From Puccinia triticina (Eukaryota > Basidiomycota > Pucciniomycetes > Pucciniales > Pucciniaceae): a stretch of 64,000 nucleotides of DNA. The notes under the pieces are model-generated. The model did not search any database and was not told the DNA's origin. It saw only the letters and a list, made by a program, of their open reading frames with translations. Where the stretch lies: NCBI RefSeq assembly GCF_026914185.1, contig NC_070572.1:2418001-2482000 (forward strand), in the 5' to 3' direction. This document shows positions 55,585 to 64,000 of the stretch, piece by piece. A program made the position numbers and the translations under genes. Numbering within the stretch: the stretch's first letter is position 1; every line of letters starts with the position of its first letter.

Positions 55585-56981
55585 TGCAGGGTATGAGCGG
55601 GAAGCGAGAAGGGGCTGGGAACTGGGAGCAAGAATGGAAAGGGAGCAGTGCTGGGAGCAGGGGATTGGGCTGGGTGTCACGAAGTAGAAGAGGATTGACC
55701 AATACACAAGGAACAATGCCCGTGGTGGATGCAGAGAGAGAGGAACTAAGTTAGAAATGTGGGTTTGCTGGATGATTGTGATCTTGGTTGGTGGGAGAGA
55801 GACGGTAGAGTTTATAAAGGATGATGCAAGCGGTGGCAGCAGGAATGATAAAGGCCAATAACAGGAAGGGTTGTAGAAGGTTAAGGCTATTTCTGACACA
55901 GCAGACAATAAATATTAAGCTAGGGAGCGGTGGTGGGGAGGTAAAAGTGGAGGCCGGTGGAGAAGCGTTCTCTGGGAGAAATATCAAGCTCAAGCAAGGG
56001 AGCGGTGGTGAGAAAGGGAAAGTGGAGGCCTGTGGAAAAAGCAAAGGAAAGATAAAGTTGACAAAGGGAGTCTGTCACAGCAGACAAGAGATATGTAATA
56101 AAACAAAATTAGAGGTGAATGAAGCGGAAGCAGTTGAGTATTGGGCGCAAATGATGTCTGAGGGGTAAACAAGTCCAAGGGACGGACAAGGGTCCCGTTA
56201 TTTATGGTACTGGAGAGCCCGGTTAAACATGCGACTTAGAATTTCTCAGTCCCCCCAATGTTTTGCCAACAGAAAACCTTGCACAGCCTTGCACCTTGCA
56301 TCCCCGCGGTGACAGTCTTCCGCATTGGGGTATCCCAGGAAACTTAATGCTCTGGGTTTGTCACCTGGCTCATCTCCCAAAGGAGGTTTTGGGAGCCACC
56401 CAAGGTTATGGGTTTCGGGGAGTTTTTAGAAACCTCAACTTGGCTGATCAATGTAATACTCATCTCAATCCTTCACTCTCTCAACCCAACCACTCCCAGG
56501 CTCCTCAATCTGTAGATGTTGAAATGGGTTCATAACTTTTTGCTTTCTTTACAATCTTTAAAATATGAAGATGTGATAGCAAGAATGCTTTATGTGCACA
56601 TAACATAATGCAATACAGGCAAGAAGAGACACCAAGATGCATGACATCTAGATAGGCTCAGACTTGATACATATACATGGCATCTAAAGGGGTCTAAGAG
56701 AGACCCTACGGAAACCCAATCCGGGGTTACAACAAAGTTAGTCGTTGGTCCATACGTGTATTGGCGGCGTCCACCTTTTCCTAAGCCCCACCGAGATGCA
56801 TCTCAAGGGTCATAACAACGCGGCGGATAATGAATCCCCTGGCGCATTGTTCCCCTTCTTGCAGACATACTGTATGATGTGGTACATGAAACCTTGGTTA
56901 GGCTGGACAGATTCCAAATCAGGTGTTTGTGCGTGATTAACACACAGAAATACTGTTGCAAATGGAGTCAGTTTGGATTTA
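55585..56981. other. MULE upstream and unassigned sequence
   Basis: A purine-rich stretch with two diverged GAGCGGTGGTGRG...GTGGAGGCC repeats lies at 55925-56035, upstream of the MULE start. At 56263-56535 is a 90-codon open stretch ending PQSVDVEMGS that I do not recognise. No MULE terminal inverted repeat could be matched to the left side. Confidence 0.3.
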
Positions 56982-57550
56982 GATTAATTTACTCCCTAAA
57001 TTTAGATTTCTGACTCTCAAAAGTAGTGGACATTAGGAGGACTAGATTTTGACATCTGCTTCTGGTCCCCAGGACCAAAGGTTGGTCCGTCCTGGGTTTT
57101 TTTGGGTGCCAGAAGTCAAATTCCATCAAATAAAATGGAATCAGGGCTCCTCTTCTGCAAAAAATGACAAAAACAATCATGACTCTTGACTGGGGGCCCA
57201 AAAGTATACCAGAATTTAACAGGAGGCAGAAAGCCCTCTGAAGAGCACATGTGGATCTTCATGGTGTGATTCAATGCCATGAAGATCAACATGTGCTCTT
57301 CAGAGATCTTTCTGTCTGCTGTTAAGTTCTGGTATACTTTGGGTCCTCCAGTCAAGAAGTATGGGGTCTTTTGTCATTTTTTGGAAAACTGGAGCTCTGT
57401 CGCTCAAATGGGTTTTTGGAATATGACTTCTGACTCAAAAAATTCCCCAGACCAATTTGTGGTCCTTGGCACCAGAGGAAGACATCAAAATCTGGCCCTC
57501 CCAATATACTTTAGGGAGTTGAAATTTTATTTTCCAGGAGTTGATTAATC
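56982..57550. mobile_element. 570-bp foldback MITE
   Basis: The two halves are inverted, diverged copies: ACTAGATTTTGACATCTGCT pairs with the complement of AGACATCAAAATCTGGCCCT, and CCAGAATTTAACAGGAGGCA with the complement near 57315-57335. The centre is at about 57262, where GAAGAGCACATGT faces ACATGTGCTCTTC. The ends are GATTAAT...ATTAATC. The target duplication is unclear. Confidence 0.6.
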
Positions 57551-57857
57551 AAGCCCCTTGATTTGTTCACCAAATGAATAATTCAAGTACAGTGGGTGCG
57601 CTATAATTTTTGGTGCACCATTTTTTAAGGGGGTTAGTAAACATACCCAGGTATTTCTGCGTTCATACCCGGTTTTTGTGTACCCCCTTTTCTGCATTCA
57701 TATCCCTTTTTTTTCTACTCATTTCTACGCAACGCAAATGATATCAAAATTCATCAAATTCATGAAAATAATTATCATCCATTCAGAATTGAAAAAAACA
57801 ACTGTTAATTAATTAATTATTTTTGCACACCCCCTTTTCTGGGGTAATTCAAAAGGG

Positions 57858-58290
57858 AATAACTTTTTGGTTACATGTCCCAGCCCCAAAAAAATTTCAG
57901 GGAACTTATAAATGTGCATATTCTGCTTTTCCTGAGTTTTTTGGGATATATGTGGTGTGCGTGGCGGGCTTAGTAGGAAAATTCCTACTAGCTGTATAAC
58001 TTTTTTGTTACATCTTCAAACATTCTAAAAATTCCAGGGATTCTTAATCTTTGTATAATATTTTTTCCCTGAAATTCTTATCCATGGAATTGCATCAAAA
58101 CATGAGATATAAGGGGTGCGCGGAAGTCTTAATGAGGAAAATCTGGCTAACTGTATAACTTTTGTGTTACATTTTCAAACAGTCTAAAAATTACAGGGAT
58201 TATTAAACTTTGTATATTATCAGTTCCCTGAAATTTTTAGCAATGGGAAGGTATCAAACCATGAGATATGGGTGATGTACACTAGTCACA
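57858..58290. repeat. Three diverged ~150-bp direct repeats
   Basis: Copies starting near 57858, 57993 and 58153 share GTATAACTTTTNTGTTACAT, CAAACANTCTAAAAATT, CAGGGATT, CCCTGAAATT and ATGAGATAT words in the same order. AT-rich, non-coding. Confidence 0.6.
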
Positions 58291-58899
58291 ACACCTCCTA
58301 GTGTACACCTCATATATCTCATGTTCTGATTCCAAATAGTTGCAAGAAATTTCAGTTATGGAGTCCTAGCTTTGTAAGCAGCAACCTCAAAGATTGATGA
58401 CCCTGCCTGAAACAAATATATTTAAAATATTTTGATGAGTTGGACTGGTTATCTCAGACTCTATGTGGGTGATGTAAACTATATTTTTAATTAGTAAGTC
58501 TGCCCAATCATTTAATTGTTTCTCTTTTCATTCTTAAAGGGCGGCCAAGGTGTTCTTTGACCAGACACACAACAGCTGGTTGCTGTGTTTTCCCCCCACC
58601 GGTGGCGACCCCAACCTCCGTCAAAACCATAGCAACAGTCCCAGAGACAATCTCTGCCACCTCCATGCTATGCATATGATTCTGTTACACACTTTTCTTG
58701 CTTTTGGCCTGCCTTCATTTGGTGCTCTGATCTTGTCTTCCTAGAGTCTCACTTGTCTCTACCTCCATTAATGTTTATACATTCAGAGATGCAGACATGA
58801 AGTTTTTTTATGTCATTTGTGTTGCATTGGCAAGAAAATGATCCATCATAGAGAAGACTTCTTTTATTTACTCTTACTGAAAAAATAGAGATTTGATAT

Positions 58900-60546
58900 C
58901 GGATGTACTTCGCGCACTGCGAAAAACTTGTCGCGCACTGCAGGGGGCGTCCACTCGACGTCCCGGCCACAGTGCGCAGAAGCTCAAAACGCTTCGCGCA
59001 CTGCAGAAAATAAACCATGAAATTCTCATTTTTTTTTTCTGCCAGCCGGCAGAGGGGATCTTTCTTGCCCCTCCTCCATTTTCTTGGGGTATTTGGACCC
59101 CCCAGCATGACATAAAAAAAGGATGATAAAAAAATACAAAAAATAAGCGGAGCGCCTCCCCGGGTCGCACCCCCCAGGCATTTTTAACCTGCTAAAAAGC
59201 CATGGATCGGGTACCCAGCCCCTCGAAAACAGAGTTCAAGGGGCAGAAGTACATACCCCATGACTTCGCCGTGCGGATGGCCGGCACAGGCTGGTCCCGG
59301 AGCGGAGTACATGCACACTCCCCCAATGACCGGCCAGCACGCACGTGGAGTGCAAATCACCGGTCATCGAGGGGATTACGTACTCCTCTCGATGACCGGA
59401 ACGGTCCTGCTTATTGAGAGGAGTAAACACACCTCTCGATGACCGGAACGGTCCCGGTTATTGAGAGGATTAAATACACCACTCGATGACCGGAACAAAC
59501 CCGGGCATCGAGAAAATAATCATCTTGATGACCGAGTCTGCTGCGGTCACCGAGTAGAGAAACACTCCCTCAATGACCGGACCGAACTGTTCAAGGAGAG
59601 GATTGATGAACGGTTCGCTCCGGTCATCGAGAGGAGCACTTAATCCCCTCAATGAATGGAACGGACCCGGCCATCGAGAGGAGGAACACTCTCGATGACC
59701 GGGTCTGTTTCAGTCGTTGAGAGGAGCAGTGTTTACTCCTCTCGATGACCGTGACCAGGTCTGTTCCAGTCGTCGAGAGGAGCAGTGTTTACTCCTCTCG
59801 ATGACCGTGACCGGGTCTGTTCCAGTCGTTGAGAGGAGTAAACACTCCCCTTGACGACTGGAACAGACCCGGTCATCAAGAGTGTTCCTCCTCTCGATGT
59901 CCGGGTCCGTTCCGTTCATTGAGGGGATCAATTGCTCTCGATGACCGGGACTGTTCCGGTCATCGAGCGGAATGCTTAGTCTCTCGATGACCGGGACTGT
60001 TCCGGTCATCGAGAGGTGTGTTTACTCCTCTCAATAAGCGGGACCATTCCGGTCATCGAGAGGAGTACGTAATCCCCTCGATGACCGGTGATTTGCACTC
60101 CATGTGCGTGCTGGCCGGTCATCGGGGGCGTGTGCATGTACTCCGCTCCGGGACCAGCCTGTGCCGGCCATCTGCACGGCGAAGTCATGGGGTATGTACT
60201 TCTGCCCCTCGAACTCTGTTTTCGAGGGGCTGGGTACCCGATCCATGGCTTTTTAGCAGGTTAAGAATCCCCGGGGGGTGCGCCCCGGGGAGGCGCTCCG
60301 CTTATTTTTTGTATTTTTTTATCATCCTTTTTTTATGTCATGCTGGGGGGTCCAAATACCCCAAGAAAATGGAGGAGGGGAAAGAAAAATCCCCTCTGCC
60401 GGCTGGCAGAAAAAAAAATGAGAATTTCAAGCTTTTCATTTGCAGTGCGCGAAGCATTTTGAGCTTCCGCGCACTGTGGCCGGGACGTCGAGTGGACGCC
60501 CCCTGCAGTGCGCGACGAGTTTTTCGCAGTGCGCGAAGTACATCCG
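58900..60546. mobile_element. Foldback element with ~540-bp TIRs and palindromic core (8-bp TSD)
   Basis: The ends CGGATGTACTTCGCGCACTG and its complement are flanked by a perfect 8-bp TTTGATAT (58892-58899, 60547-60554). The arms match for about 500 bp and include repeated CGCGCACTGC words, a CCAAATACCCCAAGAAAATGG segment (shown here as CCAAATACCCCAAG) and the TACCCAGCCCCTCGAAAACA segment. The core (about 59340-60060) is the GAGAGGAGTAAACAC / CTCTCGATGACCGG hairpin minisatellite. The superfamily is uncertain; 8-bp duplications fit hAT or related groups. No transposase. Confidence 0.88.
59340..60090. repeat. Hairpin minisatellite sharing the CTCTCGATGACCGG core
   Basis: Alternating half-sites CCTCTCGATGACCGGRAC and its complement GTYCCGGTCATCGAGAGG are joined by AGTAAACAC or similar. 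The half-site is the same as in the unrelated hAT-type element at 18252-19386. Several frames are open across it without protein-like content. Confidence 0.88.
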
Positions 60547-60554
60547 TTTGATAT

Positions 60555-60907
60555 TTATTAAAGGAGAAGAGGAAAAACTGAAATGGTATTTGTGATGCTT
60601 TTTGATACTCCCTTTTTTGCTAAGAAAAGATAAAAAATATTTGTATATAATACTATTCACTAAAAATTGTTCTTTGTTTCATGTTGATGAGGGAACAAAT
60701 ACCCTTCAAAGAAGTTGACTTACATAATTTATCAGAGAAGGGACAGACATCAGCTAGGCATTACATCCATGGAAAAACAAAACAAAACATGCTACTGCAC
60801 CCATGATTCATTGGGCTAAGGTTAAGAAGAATTGATGGTGGAGGTGAGGACATTCAGCAAGAAAGGGGCATGCGGGGACCAGGGAGCTTAGACCTGCTTA
60901 GACCCTG
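60555..60907. other. AT-rich spacer, nothing recognised
   Basis: No ORF, repeat array or terminus is seen. It may be the 3' part of a Helitron whose 3' end is at 60934. Confidence 0.3.
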
Positions 60908-60934
60908 CAGCGGCATAGCCGCTTTGGCCTCTAG
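60908..60934 (+). mobile_element. Helitron 3' end
   Basis: A GCGGC-ATA-GCCGC hairpin, then TTTGGCCTCTAG followed by T. It is the sixth copy of this terminus in the window. The matching 5' TCYAAGTTTATTAAAGAC end is not visible upstream, so the element's extent is unknown. Confidence 0.65.
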
Positions 60935-61606
60935 TACTAACAATTTGTCATATTTTTGAATCAGATGTTTCAAAACAGAAAAAGAAAAATAAATGAGTGG
61001 TAAGCCTTTGCTGAGTCTTAAATCTAAATCTTGACAACAGTAACAATTTGGCTTATTTTTTCTTGGGATGCAGAAAAAAGCCAAAGTATTATGGATTTTT
61101 GCAATGAGAACTTTGAGAGTATCAAAGGTTGCAGATTGCATTATTTGGAACTAAACTTTCCTGAAGAAATAAATAAAGAGGTTGGCATGACCTTAAAGCA
61201 AACAACTGATTCATTGAGAAATATTGCATACAACTAGAGAATACATGAAATTGAAGATGAATCCTACAAAGATGTGTTCCAAGTGGATCAGCAAGCTGCA
61301 GAAGACATATTCAAAAAAGTGATAAAGAATGGCTGATATCTGTACTCTCAGACGGTGCTACCATCAAAATTGCTCACTCCAGACCACAATACAGAGGTAC
61401 TGTTAACATGTTTCTGACAAAGATTGGGTTAGGATATTCCAGTCCAACAAGATACACGCAAGGAGGTAAGAGGTAAGCAATTGTATGATAAGACTAAGAG
61501 AGAGACTGCTAAAACAATTTTAACGATTCAAGAGTGTTCTTGGTTCGAAGAGGGGAAGGAGGTATGTCAGAATTAAAACAAAAGAGCTTAAAGATCATGA
61601 AAAACC
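60935..61606 (+). other. Degraded coding-like sequence
   Basis: Short readable pieces such as ESIKGCRLHYLELNFPEEIN (61110-61175) and LSDGATIKIAHSRPQYRGT (61345-61400) occur in different frames. This suggests a dead TE gene interrupted by the Helitron end. No family recognised. Confidence 0.3.
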
Positions 61607-62178
61607 GATTGGATGGTGAAGTAAGCTAGAAAAAGGAGCGTGCACCTATGTTGGCAATCGACCGTGGATGGCCCGGAATTCGGTGTGCCTGAGACGGTCG
61701 ATAAAGTGAAGAACCCAGGCCAAGCTACACGCCGCGTCGGATTGTTCGATCTCCCGCAAAGAAGACTTGACCCTTGCCGCCAACATGAGACGGATCCTGT
61801 CGTCGACGATATTGGCTACCCACATTGGTCTTCTACTGCCGTCGGATGGACTGGGCCGACTGGGCAGAGAACCGGCGGCGGTATTACTTGAGCGTGCAGC
61901 GATTTGACCTCCGCACGCACATCCTACCCAGTCGGTCCAGTCCGTCCGACGGCAGTAGACGACTTATGTGGGTAGCCAATGTAGAGGACGACAGGATCCG
62001 TCTCATGCTGGCGGCAAGGGTCAATTCTTCTTTGCGGGCGATCGAACAATCCGACGCAGCGTGTAGCTTGGCCTGGGTTCTTCACTTTATCGACGGTCTC
62101 GGGCACACCGGCCATCCAGGGTCGCTTGCGAATGTTGAGGCGCACGCTCCTTTTTCTAGCTTACTTCACCATCCAATC
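61607..62178. repeat. 570-bp perfect-ended inverted repeat
   Basis: GATTGGATGGTGAAGTAAGC at 61607 is matched in reverse at 62159-62178. The arms of about 270 bp continue through GGAGCGTGC, GACGGTCGATAAAGTGAAGA and CATGAGACGGATCCTGTCGT to a 30-bp loop near 61890. The arms are GC-rich and highly similar. Any transcript would form a long hairpin. It abuts the copia LTR. Confidence 0.75.
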
Positions 62179-62888
62179 TGAAAGAATTGGAGTAACTAAA
62201 GGTTTTATTTCCAGTTAGGTACAGTTTACTTTATTTGTAATTACAAGTAGATTGTGTTTCTATGTACCTAAAGGCAGGACTCGAGATCCTGATGGCTGGT
62301 CTGGGGTAGGAGATGACAGGGAGGAGAGGAATGGTCTGAGCGTGCGCTGCTTTCGGTGGTTGATTATGAGTTTGTTGAGACGGCGGATTATTGGAATAAT
62401 CTCGCTTTGTCCTGGCGAAAAGGTTCCGCTGTGGATCTGTCTGTTTTCACGAGCGTCGTAACAACTTAGCTCGGTTTCTGGTTTATGTCTGGTCTGGGGA
62501 GCTACTCTGGAACTTACGGTGATCGGTGTCTTCCGTGATTCTGCTGAGTAGCTCTTGCCTGGTCTTTGTGCCGAGTCGTTCCGCGAGGGTTCTAGGTATG
62601 AACGAGATTCAGTCAGCTATCTGTTTGAATCCGTTGATCTCTATCCTCCGGAACGTACAAGGTTCTGTGGTTTGCTTGGGCTTGTTTGTTCTGGGCCGGT
62701 AAGTTTCTAACTTCGGCTGGGACTGTTTGTGTTCGACGTGGCAATACGCATCAGCTGTCTGGCCTGTTAGGGCTGTGGGTCTGGGCTCGGGAAAAGGGCT
62801 TACCTTTATCTCCGGCTGGGTCCATTTCTGGGTTGAGCCGCGCTAGCTTCCTGGCTGGTTGCTGCGGGCCTGGGCCTGTATTCCAACA
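62179..62888 (-). mobile_element. Probable 3' LTR of the copia element
   Basis: On the minus strand the stretch starts TGTTGGAATACAGGCCC directly after the Pol tail and ends ...CCAATTCTTTCA at 62179, beside the inverted repeat. TGTTGGAAT is a common Ty1/copia LTR start. The partner LTR lies outside the window, so the far end is uncertain. Confidence 0.45.
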
Positions 62889-64000
62889 GCCTCGCGTGCT
62901 TCTAGTCGTGAGATTAGAAGTAATGTTGGAGATTTGGATGACTCCGATCTTCGCAAGGGATCGGCGGATTACCGAACGTCCGAGTGCTTTGGTGAGGAAG
63001 TCGGCCACGTTGGAGTTGGTTTTGACGTATCGAAGCTTGATGAGGCGGAAAAGAATCAACTCGCGTACGAAGTGAAGCCTGATGTTCATGTGCTTCGTGC
63101 GGAAGCTGTTTTGGGAAGTTTCGCTGTTGGCGAGATCTATAGCACCTTTGTTGTCGACAGAAACTTCAACGTCTTCTACTGATTGTTTGAGTTTGATTTC
63201 CTCTATGATATTCGCGAACCACGCGATGTCCCTCCCCAAGTCTGATAAGGCTTTATACTCCGCTTCGGCTGTAGACAAGGACACAGTTGGTTGTTTGCTG
63301 GACTTCCAGTTGACTAGGTGAGCTCCGACTGCGACCACATAACCTGTGGTTGATCGACGAGTATCAGGGCAATTGCCCCAGTCGGCGTCGGAGAAGGCTC
63401 GTAAATTCGAGACGTCTGATTTCTTGAATGTTAAGCCGACGTGTCTTGTGCCGGAGAGATACTTGAAGACTTGTACTGCCGCTTGGTAGTGCTTGATGCC
63501 GGGGCTCTCCAAGTATTGGGACAGTTGGCTGACCGCGAATGAAATGTCCGGTCTTGTGAGGATGCTTAGGTAGTTGAGTGATCCCACGAGCGCTCGGTAA
63601 TTGACATTTAGCTTCCTGAAGGTCTCAACTTCATGGGCCGTCGCTTTGGCGAGGCGCTCCTTTGGGTTCAGGGGGCAGGTTGAAGGGTGCTCTTTTTCAA
63701 GACCGAATTCGGCTAGTTTTCGCTCTACATATTGCGTTTGATTGATTTGTAGGCCGCCTTCAAACCTCTCGATGTTCATTCCAAGGAGAAACTCCGCTTC
63801 ACCGGGGTATTTGATCTCGAACTCCCGCTCCATCTCAGCTTTGAAGACCTCTGGTTGCCTACTGATTATTACAATGTCGTCCACGTGGGCGAACAACCAG
63901 GTTGCCGGCCTGCCTTTTTCCTCCTGCCTCCAGAATACACAGGGGTCGGAGACAGCGATGTTGAATCCGAGAGTCTTGAGGTATGCCGTTAGGCGCTTAT
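62751..64000 (-). CDS. pol: Ty1/copia Pol, RT C-terminus and RNase H (partial)
   Basis: The minus-strand frame is open to the right edge. It contains the RT motif AHVDDIVIISRQ (YVDD-type catalytic box), the thumb region GEAEFLLGMNIER and QYVERKLAEFGLE, LVGSLNYLSILTRPDISFAV, then the copia RNase H: AFSDADWGNCPDTRRSTTGY, VNWKSSKQPTVSLSTAEAEY and DNKGAIDLANS, and the terminal KTNSNVADFLTKALG. Codons up to 62751 (RGCWNTGPGPQQPARKLARL) read into the LTR and are probably not native; the natural end is near 62890. No internal stop is seen, so this may be a young copy. Confidence 0.85.
   Translation of the reverse strand, partial: KRLTAYLKTLGFNIAVSDPCVFWRQEEKGRPATWLFAHVDDIVIISRQPEVFKAEMEREFEIKYPGEAEFLLGMNIERFEGGLQINQTQYVERKLAEFGLEKEHPSTCPLNPKERLAKATAHEVETFRKLNVNYRALVGSLNYLSILTRPDISFAVSQLSQYLESPGIKHYQAAVQVFKYLSGTRHVGLTFKKSDVSNLRAFSDADWGNCPDTRRSTTGYVVAVGAHLVNWKSSKQPTVSLSTAEAEYKALSDLGRDIAWFANIIEEIKLKQSVEDVEVSVDNKGAIDLANSETSQNSFRTKHMNIRLHFVRELILFRLIKLRYVKTNSNVADFLTKALGRSVIRRSLAKIGVIQISNITSNLTTRSTRGCWNTGPGPQQPARKLARLNPEMDPAGDKGKPFSRAQTHSPNRPDS

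Noticed and set aside
1..64000. tRNA, rRNA or telomeric repeats
   Set aside because: I looked for T-loop sequences (GGTTCGAATCC-like), rRNA-like stretches and TTAGGG arrays on both strands and found none that I could support.

Overview
The window reads as a repeat-dense piece of a filamentous basidiomycete genome. A rust fungus (Pucciniales, Puccinia-like) is my best inference. The reasons are short GT-AG introns of about 70-110 bp, an expanded RecQ-like helicase and a DUF6589-like gene of the kind common in rusts, BED-type hAT transposases, and long TE-filled intergenic tracts around a compact island of single-copy genes. No database search was possible, so the taxonomy is an inference.

Region 1 (1-2.8 kb) holds two hAT-related elements with GGTACCCG-rich subterminal regions; the second carries a palindromic minisatellite. 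Region 2 (about 2.8-22.2 kb) is one Ty3/gypsy retrotransposon blown apart by later insertions. These are a solo LTR in gag (5-bp target duplication), a Helitron in the protease (A/T junction), a hAT element in place of the reverse transcriptase, a 3.8-kb TA-flanked foldback in the RNase H, and a second Helitron before the integrase. For three of them (solo LTR, first Helitron, second Helitron) excising the insert joins gypsy coding sequence in frame; for the foldback, excision restores the expected RNase H codons. The Helitrons carry GC-rich, gene-like cargo and smaller nested MITEs.

Region 3 (22.2-29.4 kb) contains a well-supported three-exon gene for a secreted protein on the minus strand, decayed coding pieces, a Mutator-like MITE and a palindrome-cored element. 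Region 4 (30.0-35.0 kb) is a convergent pair with stops 18 bp apart: a DUF6589-like gene (+) and a decayed RecQ-like helicase (-). A second palindrome-cored element (GCTACGCTA repeats) follows at 36.3 kb.

Region 5 (37.5-50.1 kb) is the host gene island: a large mitochondrial PPR protein, an F-box-like protein, a PD-(D/E)XK (Rpn/PDDEXK_2-like) nuclease with two in-frame TGAs, and a ribosome-assembly protein 3 (Rsa3) homologue. Region 6 (51.8-56.2 kb) is a MULE transposase gene with a solo LTR sitting precisely inside its first intron. Region 7 (57-64 kb) contains three foldback structures, another Helitron 3' end, and the 3' part of a Ty1/copia element running off the right edge.

The most distinctive theme is a recurrent architecture: several TIR elements, with different termini and target duplications, whose interiors are almost entirely hairpin-forming tandem repeats. 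Two of them (18.3 kb and 58.9 kb) share the same hairpin core although their termini are unrelated.
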